Shown: one piece after another, positions 22,244 through 34,201 of the stretch
Layout of the letters: each line of letters opens with the position of its first letter
How positions within the stretch are numbered: position 1 is the first letter of the stretch
Source of the DNA: Liolophura sinensis
Taxonomy: Eukaryota > Mollusca > Polyplacophora > Chitonida > Chitonidae
Reading direction: 5' to 3'
Assembly (NCBI RefSeq): GCF_032854445.1
Contig: NC_088307.1
Coordinates: 7,948,017-8,012,016, forward strand
Length of the DNA: 64,000 nucleotides
The notes under the pieces: generated by a model
Database searches by the model: none
What the model was told of the DNA's origin: nothing
Seen by the model: only the letters and a program-made list of their open reading frames with translations
Position numbers and translations under genes: made by a program

Positions 22244-23601
22244 TATCACACCAGCCAACTTTTTTCAAAATCAATAATTTTTGCACCACATAATGCTTAC
22301 TACCTCTAAACCTCACACATAAAGTTACAGCTTGATACATGCAAAAACTTTTGAGTAGGAGGAATTTAACTTGGGGTACCCCTATCTTGGAAATGTGTCT
22401 GTTTGTCCGTCCTCAAGCACGAAGTTCAAAGCTCTGTAGTGCACATACCGTTCAAAATATCTTAACCAGGTCAAATGTTTTGGAAAGCTGGTATGTATAT
22501 CTGCAAGAAAAATGAAAAAATTCCAATGACAAAGTATTTTACATTTTCCATTGACAAACATTTAGGAAATTATGGATTTTCAAGTAGATTTTCTTGTTTA
22601 CAGCAGTGTTAAGAAAATACTTAAAAGCCAAAAGTGTCAAAATATATATCAAAAGACAGGTAATTTATCTGACAATTCACTTACAAAATATAGGACATAC
22701 CTTTTAGCAACTTTGTGCAAAATTTGACTTAAAGTGATACAGGTGGGTAGCAAAGCGGAGTTTCAAAATTCCAGAAAAGTACATTTTGATCCCCATCAAA
22801 GTAAACCTATGCATCCAAATTGATATAGAAATGCTCATAGGCAGAGTTTCCATGGATAGGGCTAAAGAAAAGACATGTAACTTGTCAGAGGAATGAATAT
22901 ACACATGCAATGAAAACTACATGCCTACAGTGGTTTATTTTTAAGTTTAAAGAGGAAAATTTACCTTGTCCACTTCAAGTCTACGCCCAAAACAGCAGAC
23001 AGTGTTCCAGCAGAGATGCCTGTTTTTAATGTTTTGTGACCTGCAGGATGATTTGAAGCACATTTACCTAGAGTGTGGTGGCACACATGGGAGGAACCTG
23101 ACTTGGTTTGTAAATTAAATGCACACTGGCCCTCTCTACTACTCTAGCCAAGTAAATTAATCTGCTGATGTGTTTTTATCCACCTGTGTGAGGCTGGGCC
23201 CTTATATGTGATGCAAGGCCTTATTGACCATCCTTAATCACACCACCCTATCTATCAGCCACATACTCCAATTTCACTCGCAGCACTCAAATTTTGCATT
23301 ATTTATCAAATGTCAGCCCCAAAAGAGACATTTTAAAAACCAGGAACAATGAAACATTGTCTGTGTTTGTTCCAGTCTGTTTATACTCCTGTACTACCCT
23401 TGACCACAGAGCGTTTTATTTTTTTATCCACAAAATGGATATGTGGGGAAAATATAGAATTAAAAAGCTTTAAAACTGCTCAATTAAGTTCCATGTCAAT
23501 GCAAACCACATCGCAGATGTACCCACCAAATATTATCAGGCTGCTGCGAAATCTGAGCACACAGTGACATATTACATGTTTTGGCACAAGTGGACAGATC
23601 A
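22244..23601. other. Spacer between the two MITE copies, no gene seen
   Basis: AT-rich DNA with no supported ORF, RNA gene or recognised repeat. Because identical termini flank it in direct orientation, it might also be the interior of a larger composite element; I saw no transposase in it. Confidence 0.5.
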
Positions 23602-23907
23602 GGCCACAGACCCCCATTAGTTTTCCATAAGCGACAATGTTAACGTTTAGCGCTGTAGCTCAGTCCCAAACATTCCGAGGCCAATAAGCTTTGGTGCATA
23701 CCTGGCCCAGCCTGAGAGAAAGAAGCTGTAAAAATCTTGACATAGGTTGACCGTCAAAATCTGGACCTTTACATGCCGGCAGCTGGGAGGGGTGCCTAGC
23801 AACGCCAAGGGGACGTCACTCGCAGCCTAAAAATACATACGCCTAAAATACACAGAACTACAATCGTCCCTACTGAAAAACGGAAGTTGTAATGGGGGTC
23901 TGTGTCC
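23602..23907 (+). mobile_element. MITE-like element, copy B (306 bp)
   Basis: Same termini and orientation as copy A. It carries about 85 bp (around 23710-23793) missing from A and lacks about 190 bp that A has after the shared ggggacgtcactcgcagcct block. The two copies are therefore different internal-deletion derivatives of one parent. Confidence 0.8.
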
Positions 23908-25189
23908 AACAGTGCAGTCAACGACGTAGGCCTATTTCCACCGCGCTGAAACAGGGGAGACAAATGCATGTGTCTTGAAAACTTCCTGTCTGAGGTAGGG
24001 CTTGAGTGCGGATATGCCACATGCGTTTAGTGCTAATAACTTCGTATAAAGTAAAGCTATTAATATAGGATTATCCTGTAGTTTTGACTCACCTATTGTG
24101 ATATACTGCAAATGAACACAGTGTAAATCGGCGAATCAAATCCTATATATTTGATACCATTGTTTGGAAGCAGTTAATTCTCGGCTCGTTGTAATTCGCT
24201 GTGGTGATGTGTTTTGACTACAGTCACACCTGATTAAGTATGGCACAAAAAGGGTCAACAAAAAACTAATTACCACACCTGAGCGTCTTGCATTTATCCA
24301 GGTGTTTTGCGGAACGACACGTAACAAAGCCTATTTCCAAAGGCAGCGCGATTGGAAAACAAACGCCTCGTGCTAAACTGTTAGCCGGTTTCTGTTATTT
24401 GCAATTCTGTAGTTGGCGCCTGTATGATTAGCACGACTCCATATACAGTTAGGACTTCGACGGTCAACCAACCATTGCGGAACTGAGCTTAGGATATAAG
24501 GCTATACCATTTAGGAAAGACGACAGTGCGCATGGAGGAATTTTGCCCAGGCAACACGCGAACAGGTAGGGAACATTTCTGGAAAGCACCTGTTAAACTT
24601 TTGATGACCAGAGGCACAATCTTTAGCCTACATTCATCCCGTTTTTTGGCAGAGTACATCTATGACTCGTTGAAATCATCAACGAGTCCATCGTAGCATT
24701 CGTCAATTTATGTATTTGGTTAGCATTCTGTTTTGTGGTTAAAATAGCTCACCCAAACAATTTAGGTGTAGGTTTTAGTTAAACCGAGATGAACTGGGGA
24801 CACGTGATGATTATATCAGCTCCTTAAGGTGAAACCGTGACCTGTTTGATGTCTGCTATAGTTTGGAGCATAACAGATAAATTTTGAATCACTGTTTTGT
24901 GTATTTTGTTAACGTCTTGCTCTGTGCATACAGTATTTTCACCTATATGATGGTGGTATGGATTATTACTGCAGTAATGTGTGAAAATGTACTGATTTAG
25001 GAGTAAAACTCCTTGGTGGAAACTGAATCCTAAGTCATTCTAGTTTGTACTGCCTGGACAAAGAGGATAGTTCACGTGACCATGGCCTTAATGTTTTCTG
25101 CACGTGGTGTATTGTTTATGGGTAGGTCCGTGTATGAGCATTAGGTCTGCTTGGTGTTTGGCAGACTACTGGTTTGAGTACAGCGTGTA

Positions 25190-26960
25190 CAGCTCAGCGA
25201 CAGATAATGCTTTTCACAAGTACCAGTATGAGTATAGTGTGTGCAGGTTAAGGGTGGATATTCTTCCATTTAATGTGCTTCTCGTGTACCAGGGTGAGTA
25301 TAGCGTTATAGAACTGGTATTGTTCTACAGGTAATGTTTTTCACGGCTACCGGTAATGTTTTACGCCGTACTCAAGAATATTTCACTTATACGACGGCGG
25401 CCAGCACTATGGTGTGTGGAAAAATGTTTTTCACGGGTACCGGTGTGAGTAGAGTGTGTGCAGGTTAAGGATAGGTATTGTTCTACAGGTAATGTTTTTC
25501 ACGGGTACAGGTGTGAGTACAACGTGTGCAGGTTAAGGATAGGTATTGTTCTACAGGTAATGTTTTTCACGGGTACAGGTGTGAGTACAACGTGTGCAGG
25601 TTAAGGATAGGTATTGTTCTAGTGGTAATGTTTTTCATGGGTACCGGTATGAGTACAGTGTGAGCAGGTTAAGGATAGGTATTGTTCTACAGGTAATGTT
25701 TTTCACGGGTACCGGTATGAGTACAGTGTGTGCAAGTTAAGGATAGGTATTCTTCTACAAGTAATGTTTTTCACGGGTACCGGTGTGAGTAGAGTGTGTG
25801 CAGGTTAAGAATAGGTATTGTTCTACAGGTAATGTTTTTCACGGGTACCGGTATGAGTACAGTGTGTGCAGGTTAAGGATAGGTATTGTTCTACAGGTAA
25901 TGTTTTTCACGGGTACAGGTATGAGTACAGTGTGAGCAGGTTAAGGATAGGTATTGTTTTACTGGTAATGTTTTTCACGGGTACCGGTATGAGTACAGTG
26001 TGTGCAGGTTAAGGATAGGTATTGTTCTACAGGTAATGTTTTTCACGGGTACCGGTATGAGTACAGTGTGAGCAGGTTAAGGATAGGTATTGTTTTACAG
26101 GTAATGTTTTTCACGGGTACCGGTATGAGTACAGTGTGTGCAAGTTAAGGATAGGTATTCTTCTACAAGTAATGTTTTTCACGGGTACCGGTGTGAGTAG
26201 AGTGTGTGCAGGTTAAGAATAGGTATTGTTCTACAGGTAATGTTTTTCACGGGTACCGGTATGAGTACAGTGTGCGCAGGTTAAGGATAGGTATTGTTCT
26301 ACAGGTAATGTTTTTCACGGGTACAGGTATGAGTACAGTGTGAGCAGGTTAAGGATAGGTATTGTTTTACTGGTAATGTTTTTCACGGGTACCGGTGTGA
26401 GTATAGTGTGCGCAGGTTAAGGATAGGTATTCTTTTAGAGGTAATGCTTTTCCCAAGTACCGGTATGAGTACAGTGTGTGCAGGTTAAGGACAGATATTG
26501 TTCTACAGGTGATGTTTTTCATGGGTACCGGTATGAGTACAGTGTGTGCAGGTTAAGGATAGGTATTGTTCTACAGGTAATGTTTTTCATGGGTATTCCT
26601 CTACAGGGAATGTGTTTTACGGGTATCGGTGTGACTATAGTGTATGAAGGCTAAGGATAGGTATTGTTCTACAAGTAATGTTTCCACGGGTACCTGTATG
26701 AATGTAGTGTGTGCAGGTTAAGGATAGGTATTGTTCTACAGCTAATGTTTTTTACGTGTACCGGCATGAGTAGAGTGTGTGCAGGTTAAGGATAGGTATT
26801 GTTCTGCAGGTAATGTTTTTCACGGGTAACGGTATGAACATAGTGTGTGCAGGTTAAGGATAGGTATGTTTTTAGTATGTTCAGGTTTAGGATAGAAGTA
26901 TTCTTCTACAGGTGATGTTTTTACGAATACCGGTATGAGTACAGTGTGTAGATGTGAATA
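25190..26960 (+). repeat. 68-bp minisatellite (about 24 copies)
   Basis: Unit: ggtaatgtttttcacgggta, ccggtatgagtacagtgtgt, gcaggttaaggataggtatt, gttctaca. The aatgtttttc anchors at 25491, 25559 and 25627 are 68 bp apart and the rhythm continues with few indels. Edge units are more degenerate. The array is interrupted once, by a SINE tail at 25358-25421. Confidence 0.93.
25358..25421 (-). repeat. SINE family 1 tail inside the 68-bp array
   Basis: acgccgtactcaagaatatt then tcacttatacgacggcggcc and agcactatggtgtgtgg: the 3' core of family 1 on the minus strand, embedded between two array units. Confidence 0.8.
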
Positions 26961-29271
26961 TAACATTGATGAGGTAGTCAGAATTTTAATTTACGGGCCT
27001 GAAGAAAAGTTCTATATTCATATTTCAAACTTTGGCTTAAGTCAAAACTGGCTTTGTTAACACATCCCCTGTAGACTATCGTGCGCTCTGAGTTATTGAA
27101 GTTTAAAACTTGTCTCCCTTCCTTCATGGCTGTTCAGGCTCATAGTACGAATTGAAATCTTTTTATTATATACGGACAGAAAGAGGCAAAAATAGCAGGA
27201 TGAAATTCTGCTCCTGTGATGTACGCAAGTTTGGATTATATATGCACCTTATATTCACCCCAAAGTTCCAACCAACGGCACCCTAATTGCCTAAGCAAGA
27301 TATATATAGGTAGGACAATTTAATGCTCGGAGCCCTCGCACTGGCCATGGCCTTCCCTCTATATCTCCGCGTTGGTCGTTTAACTGCACCTCGTTACGTA
27401 ACTCACTTTTTATTACCCATTCGCCTTGATTTGGTCTGAAGTGCTTTTTAAAACGACCAGTGAGTTTAAGCCTGGCTTACGTGAGCACGGTTGTACTCTC
27501 TCTCTGGACGTCATGTGACGTTTCATCACCGACTAGAGGTTTAACTTAGCCTTGTGGAGGCGTTTTCGGAACACGTCGATAATCGTGGGTGTAGAATTTT
27601 GACGAAAATATATGTTTCACCGTTGATCGGTGAGGCATGGGTAGGTATAATGCACATGTCAACTGCCGTCCTCCATAAGGTTGTTACAATCAGATCATAT
27701 CCGAATTTGTGTAAACTTTGAGACTTGATTTATAATCATGTGGCACGGGTCTGAATATGTCTGTATATTTACTGTAGCATATATGAGCAGAACCTATCTC
27801 GTCTCCATTTTGTGTTCATAAATCCCAGATAAGGCTTTCTTTCAGGTATATTTCAGGGTATGTCACTGGATGTCGTCATCAGAAAAAGTCATCGTGTATG
27901 TACGAATTAATTTTTTTAAATTGCTCGACAAGGTTTTGACCGGGATGTGTGTTTTGCTGGATTAGCTGTTCATGTACACAGCTTTTTCACTTTTTACCAT
28001 TACATTTTTTGTATGCCGGACTTTAGGTAGGTCGTATTATGGTAGCTCCACAAACAAGTCTAGATTCGTGTCTAAGCAACAACAAATTCTTGCTTTATGC
28101 ACTTTTAATTTTGGTGGATGCATAAATGCAGAGGTGCCGATGAGTAGAACCATTCCAACGTGGTTAACGTGGTAACCACATTGCTACTTTCCTATTTCTA
28201 CAATATGTATAGGAATATATTTATTCGGGCGAATATTTATTTCTGCTGAACTATTGTTCCGTTTATGCATGTGTGCTGTATTGGTGACAAATTCTAGTAA
28301 ACAATCATAAAACTGCACAAATGGTTCATCCTGGTTCGTCCACCGCCCCAGAAAATAATGGGGACATTCCCAGTATGTTCATTGACCACGTCATTTTCGA
28401 ATCAGATTTCTGATAGAAAAAATGCTTTAAATAGAAGGGCTGTTTAAATATAGCTGAGAATGAAAGCTTTATTTCTTATTTTTTGGAATAATTCTCTTTA
28501 TTTTCCGTAACCATACCCTCCGTTTTAGAATACCTTTTCTTGTATCTTTTAATTGTAAATACGCTGTTAAACAACTGGGCTTAAATAATACTGATTTTCG
28601 CGAGGAATGACATTTGAATCTAAAACATTTTAATGAAAGTTTTGGTACAGTGTTTTTTTTGTGTAAATCTCTATTTATAGATATTTATACATAGATCTCT
28701 ATTTATCTTGTTTCAGTGCAACTTTTCGCAGTTGGGTAACGACATCCAAGCATCCGACAAGTGTTCCTCTGGCCGCCAGCCGCTGCCATTCTTTTATCCT
28801 TTTGAACTGTTCACTGGTGAATCAGGGATAAAGTAAAGATCACATCAATTACTGACGATGCACCTTACCAGCCAAATCTCTATTGGTCATGCAGTTTAAG
28901 AAAGATCTGTGTGTTAACAAAGCTTGGTTATCCGGAAGAGGTTTTGGCAAACACATAGGAGACTAGCAGTTTACATGATAAAATAAGCAAATAAATGAAA
29001 TTATAAACAGAGCACGAAGACGAAGGGGTTGCACGAGAAAAAAGCAAAGATTTTTGACAGAGCAGCGAATAGTGCTAACAGTATTAACCGAGTAAATTGA
29101 CAGTGCTGTGAGCACAATCAGCCCAGCTTAAAACGTGCACATCATTTATTGCCTATGGATGTCAAATAGAAATTCATAGACATTGAAACAATAGTAAACA
29201 CATATTCTCTTTCTCGGTGAGAGAAATTAGCCATTTACTCTAAAGAAAGGTGCAATAAGTCTCACAGAATC
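26961..29271. other. Intergenic DNA and presumed upstream region of the orphan gene, no gene seen
   Basis: No supported coding exon was found. An acceptor-like tttatcttgtttcag lies near 28711, so a spliced 5' leader for the downstream gene is possible. An in-frame stop at 29218-29220 closes the frame before the ATG at 29272. Confidence 0.5.
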
Positions 29272-30516
29272 ATGTCGCTGTTGATGCTCAAGACAAAAGA
29301 CCTGACTCACCAGGATCACATCCTCAATTTCGAGCTGATGCTGAATCCTACGAGGTCAGGACTGCTCCTAAACAAGCATCGGAGCCTGGAATCTAAACGA
29401 GACAAAGAGAAAGAGATATGTGAAGTTGAGAGACAATTCGCTATAAATCACTTTCACGTCGAAAAACGTATGATCGAACGAAGACGAAAGCTTCTCCTCG
29501 AACACGCAGCTAAAAGGACGTACTATCGTGACAGCCCTGTTAGCTCGAGGGTCAGGCCACAAGAGCCACTGGAAATTGAGCTCTCCGATGAGGACGACGA
29601 TTCGGACGATTGGGATTCCTTCCCAATGTCACGTTCCGCTTCCACAAGACAGGGCAAGGTCAAGGGTAAGTCGGCTGGGCACGTGCGCAACAGAGTTGGA
29701 GTGTCGAAGTCGAGCAAAAGCACCAGGCCCACCACAGGAAGTTCATACAACAGACGACCATTTGGCTCTGTCGAGTTGGAGCCGCGGCCACGGACCACGG
29801 CCGGCGGACGACAAGGGAGACAACCGACGCCTAGTTCGACCTCTAATCAGAGAATAAGTGGAAAAGGGGCTGTAGAGACGCCCTTTGAAAAAGAACATAT
29901 TCCTTTCGCCCGACGATCGAACGCCTTTATTTCTCAGTCCACGTCGTCAACGGTTAGTGGTCGCAAGGAAACGAACGCCTGGCAGTCTCCTTCAAAAGCA
30001 GAGACTTCCGGCAAAGGATCTGTGACATTTATGACTCAAACTGATGCTCAACATCACCAGGAAATGGGGCAAGCGCAACAGACAGAACAAGCAGAGGACA
30101 TTTCCAAAAACCGTCCATTCATAACTGCTTTAAATACAGAAAAACAGAACACGGCAGAAATCAAAACTCGTGTGGGTCAGTTCTTAACAAAGGTTGAAGA
30201 TTTCAATTCTCGTCCCCAGTCACATAATCGTGAAAATCGCGCAGAGAGTCCCTGGATGATACGAGCTGGAAAGAAGACGACATCAGCTACAGTAGCTAAG
30301 CGGTACAACCAACTATCTCTTGACGTTCAGAAACTACATTCCGCCTTTGACAAACTGTGTGTGGAGAGAAACCCTGATGAACTCCAGAAAATAGTGAAAC
30401 TGGCGTCAAAACTGAAAGCCAACGTCAAATACGCCAGAAATGTGTCTTTTGTGCCGGTTATGGGGACGCTAAAAAGTGGTAAGCGATTTAAAGAAAACGC
30501 CCTATCCATCCATTAG
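29272..30516 (+). CDS. Hypothetical intronless protein, 414 aa, Arg/Ser-rich and largely disordered
   Basis: The longest intronless ORF outside the phosphatase. The start is the first ATG after an in-frame stop at 29218-29220; its context (gaatcATGt) is mediocre. Residues about 25-82 form a charged, predicted helical segment (LLLNKHRSLESKRDKEKEI...). Residues 104-115 are an acidic patch (SDEDDDSDDWD). About 116-270 is Ser/Thr/Arg/Gly-rich low complexity, and a Gln-rich stretch follows. About 335-400 is a second helical segment with regular Leu/Lys spacing (AKRYNQLSLDVQKLHSAFDK...). There is no signal peptide or transmembrane helix, and I recognise no domain. The composition suggests a scaffold or cytoskeletal/nuclear protein, but that is a guess. 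An AATAAA follows 60 bp after the stop. Confidence 0.65.
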   Translation: MSLLMLKTKDLTHQDHILNFELMLNPTRSGLLLNKHRSLESKRDKEKEICEVERQFAINHFHVEKRMIERRRKLLLEHAAKRTYYRDSPVSSRVRPQEPLEIELSDEDDDSDDWDSFPMSRSASTRQGKVKGKSAGHVRNRVGVSKSSKSTRPTTGSSYNRRPFGSVELEPRPRTTAGGRQGRQPTPSSTSNQRISGKGAVETPFEKEHIPFARRSNAFISQSTSSTVSGRKETNAWQSPSKAETSGKGSVTFMTQTDAQHHQEMGQAQQTEQAEDISKNRPFITALNTEKQNTAEIKTRVGQFLTKVEDFNSRPQSHNRENRAESPWMIRAGKKTTSATVAKRYNQLSLDVQKLHSAFDKLCVERNPDELQKIVKLASKLKANVKYARNVSFVPVMGTLKSGKRFKENALSIH

Positions 30517-30575
30517 ATTTCTCATACCGTGGACTTCTTTTGTAATCTTTATAAACATGTTCTAGGAAAAAAGGG

Positions 30576-30581
30576 AATAAA
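30576..30581 (+). promoter_or_regulatory. Candidate poly(A) signal of the orphan gene
   Basis: AATAAA 60 bp downstream of the stop codon, followed by a T-rich stretch, as expected for cleavage and polyadenylation. Confidence 0.5.
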
Positions 30582-31636
30582 TTTCAGATTTTTTTCTTCT
30601 TGTTCCAGCAGATAGGACAGCCTCAGACTCCTTAAATGGTAGGCACCACCCTCTTGATCAAATCGCCAGGGTAGCTTAAGTCATTTTAATGATTTAAGAA
30701 GTGAAATAAAAGAACTCAACCCTTTTGTTTCTACAAATATTGGATACACATGTATTCCGTTATCATCTAAAGTATGCACAACGTGATTTCAGAGGATACT
30801 TGAAATGCGTGTGTCGCATGGTGTCGCAAGCATTCACCATGTCCAGAGGACAAACTTGCCTAGTGGTAAGTGCTGTGAGGAGTATGGGACAGTCTACGTG
30901 GAGTCTAGAACTACTTCATTGTTGAAGCTTGTTATTATATTATGTTTGCTATTTGGTTGTTAAGCATTTCCATACAAACTTGCGTCATTTTATTCTCCCA
31001 GTACGGTGCTTATTTACCCATGATTAGTAACTTGGTCGTTTGATTCTCTTGCTTAGAACGTACATCAGTCGATTCATTCCACTTGACATAAAACAGTCCC
31101 GAAGACGTTGCAAGAAAATAAAGACAAATTAATTGAGTCAAGCCAGGTGGCCAGCCTGAAACTGAGAATTTACTTGAATTCAGGGTTTCATATTTTAAGC
31201 CATTCTAAAATTCTTGGGCATAAACTGGATGACTCAAAACATGCACATGTGTCATGAGATCTGAGATAAATTCATGGTTAAGACCCAGTGACAATACATT
31301 TCATACTTAGGTGATAATTCCTTGTGTCGTTGTGAAATACATTACTGTTGTTCTATGTGTATCCAATTTTTTTCTTTGATGATATAAAATCATGATTTTT
31401 CTCCAGTGTCATTTGCGCGTTGTATAACACATTTAATAGTGACATTTTTCTGTTACTGCAAAATATGATAACTGTATGCCCAGTGTATCAGTTACATTTA
31501 ACTAAAACAAGGATATATATGCATCAGAAATGCCGTTATACATATGCTATTGGTATGCTCGAAAGTCTCATGAAATTGCTCGTATTCGACATGAGTAGTA
31601 GATCTGTTTAATTTCGCCGCTTGCGGGTTATTCTTC
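30582..31636. other. Intergenic DNA, no gene seen
   Basis: AT-rich sequence without a supported ORF, RNA gene or recognisable repeat. A second AATAAA at about 30703 could be an alternative poly(A) site for the orphan gene. Confidence 0.5.
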
Positions 31637-34067
31637 TAGGAAGGTGAGGAGAGAGCGGAGGGTGCGCAAGGATGGGACGGAGAGTGCGTAAATGGGTCGT
31701 TCTGATTGATGGATTGATGTGATGACGCCATGATGTCATGATGACGTCATGGTGTTCTAGAACGTGTGTGATGGTCTGGAAGCGTCTGTGTTGTAGTATA
31801 ATGTTGTGGGCGGGCCAGGTGCACCGGCCAGCCTGCTTGGAGTACAAGTCATACACCCGAGGTCGTGGAGTGCCCGGTGGAGTATGGGTGCACTCCACAG
31901 CACAGTTTACTCATAGCCTAGCTATGTCAGCGTAATTTATTCTGTCTGCATGACATCATTGCGCAAGCGCGACCGGAAGTAGCCAGACTCGTCACGCGCG
32001 CTTTGGACTTTATACGGTTCAGTCCCCATTTCACCATGCCATTAATACGCCATGATAAGCGATCCCGCAGGTGTGAACAGACTTCTGTACAGCACAGCCT
32101 GATGAGTAGAAGGCTAAGTTTTCAAAGCCAACACCTCTGAAGAAGCTGAAGACTGCTGACCACCCGTTACTACTCTATCACAACAATGACGTCACCAAAG
32201 GCTTCCGCATCCAGGTGCAAGAGAGTAAGGTCACCTTTCATCAAAACTTTTGGGCAGCCTTACCAAAAGGAGATCACCATACCGGTAGACGCCTGGTAGC
32301 TTTTCACCTCCAGCTTGGAGCAGGGAGTGAACGGTAAAGCCGTCCACGCCATGCCAGCCAACGCTCCACCTACGGTTGACGGAGAGAGACTCACTCGCCT
32401 TACTAAAGATGTGTTTGTCAGTTTTTCGGTGTGCGAACATGCCCAAACCAGTAACTGATGGTGGTATGTGAATATCAAGCCGTGGGCTCAGTACTTTTCA
32501 GGGGAAAATATTCTTCACGTTTTTGCGGTGTATCCGTCTGGGTCGATGCTTACATCCCATTGCTTGAGGCTCTGTCTAAAATAGGACAATGTATTCCCCA
32601 ACCGACACCCCCAGAACACCGACACCAGTAGCACTACTCTTGCTTTCACTTTCTACTGCCGGAAGCACCAATAGCAGCACACCAACCACGCCACCGCCAT
32701 TTTGATTGATATATTCTGATGGACTGGTGTGTTTCACGGGTGATTCTTGTCTTAGGCTAGCTTGTATATTAAGAGGCTTTGTCGACAAAACTCACATAAA
32801 ACGCGTGGTATCAAGCAGGTGTGGTCATTACCTACCTAGACAGTGACAGGTGAAGACGTCCGTCATTATAAAGTCAACTACTTTAGGATGGGAAGATCAG
32901 GACTGACACAAATCTCGAAGAGTACAAGTACGGTGAACGTGCCATGTTGGAAGACGGTCACGTGAACGAGGGTCGGTTCACCGCCCTCCGTGTGTTCACG
33001 AAAGACGTATGTAACCGTGTGGAGGATCCTAATCCCATCCTCTAGTACTATGACACGTCCAATGTCCACACAACCCATCACCCACACCCCAGCATCCCAC
33101 TCAGTGTGAGCCATCTCCCCCTGTCTCACCTTCCATGGTGGTCTCGTCCCTAGCCGTCTGTATTACCTGCGCTGTTCCCTGTTGGTGGACGGTACGGTGC
33201 AGTATAAAATAAGAGTGACTTCCTCGCCTATACAGCGTTCTCCAGTCCAGTTCAACCGTCATGATCCGTCGTCAACGACGGAGAAAAAACAAAAGTGAAC
33301 CTTCTCAACTGTCTACGTTTTGTATTTACATGTATATAGATGTAACTTGTCTTCACCTACGTTTTGAGATCGTAAAGTAAAACAGGGTAAGATGGTGGTG
33401 GGGAAAAAATTCAAACAATCAAACACAGATATACATACACACATACATTCACAGCGATGTGCATATCTGCCCAAATACCCAGGCTTATTTCAGTAATGAA
33501 CCAATACAAGCCCACACTCACGCTGAGACAGGCCAGCGTGTAGCAGACGATCACGGTTGAGGATGGGCGTGGCGTGCTTGCTGACAGCGCGCCATACCCA
33601 ACCAGCCAATCAACGCGCAGGCCGCGTATGAGGGTTCCTTTACAATCCCTCCACGAGCACTCAACTTTGCGGACACCAACGTCGTGCTGAGCCTGGAAGA
33701 ACGGTAAAATGCTGGTGAAAAAAATAAGAACATGCAAAACCTTCTTCTACACCCATATTAAATACCCAGCCAATCACAATGGTGTTATAGTGCGTTTCGA
33801 AAGGTTTATGTGTGTCATCATCACAGGGTTATGAAGGCAGCAGACCAGGTCGTGGAGTGCACTCCACGCCCTCGGGTGCATCTGGCCCGCGTACTACAAC
33901 ACAGACGCTTCCAACACATCACAAATGCTCTAGAACACCATGACGGCATACCGTGTCCTATGACGTCATCATGACGTGATCATGATGTCATCGCACGCAC
34001 ACGACCCTTTCCACCAATCACAGCGTCCCATTTACGAATCCTCCGTACCCTCCGCCCCCTCCTCCAC
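31637..34067. mobile_element. Segment bounded by long diverged inverted repeats, with broken compact ORFs
   Basis: The left arm (about 31637-31895) and right arm (about 33841-34067) are inverted copies. Shared blocks include gtaaatggg, catggtgttctaga, ggaagcgtctgtgttgtagt, gggccag and gtggagtg/cactccac. The interior is GC-richer than its neighbours. It contains stretches that read like decayed coding sequence with frame breaks (plus strand about 32120-32340, 32336-32470 and 32900-33044), a TATA-like gtataaaataag at about 33204 shortly before an Arg/Lys-rich short ORF, and a minus-strand ORF with hydrophobic segments (33411-33737). No transposase, polymerase or capsid domain could be recognised. 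It may be a remnant or internal derivative of a DNA transposon or virus-like element. The outer boundaries and a target-site duplication are uncertain. Confidence 0.55.
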
Positions 34068-34201
34068 CACCTGGCCTTAGACAAGGCATTTATAGATTTC
34101 CTCGTACCCAATCTTCGTGGGGCCATGGTGTGAATAAGGGGCTGGTGAAGTTTGTGTGGACGTTTGAGCAGATTGACGCTCGTTAAAGCCAAAGAAAACA
34201 C
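33980..34201 (-). CDS. Short Arg-rich ORF spanning the right inverted arm
   Basis: A 73-codon frame; an internal ATG gives a 48-residue product starting MAPRRLGTRK and containing WWRRGRRVRRIRKW. The left arm keeps a similar RRVRKW stretch in the same relative frame, so part of the ORF predates the inverted duplication. Very basic short proteins of this kind can bind nucleic acid. Function unknown; it may not be expressed. Confidence 0.25.
   Translation of the reverse strand: MFSLALTSVNLLKRPHKLHQPLIHTMAPRRLGTRKSINALSKARWWRRGRRVRRIRKWDAVIGGKGRVRAMTS

Noticed and set aside
24036..24048. Exact 13-bp match to a loxP arm (ATAACTTCGTATA)
   Set aside because: No inverted second arm follows an 8-bp spacer; a single half-site is chance in this AT-rich DNA.
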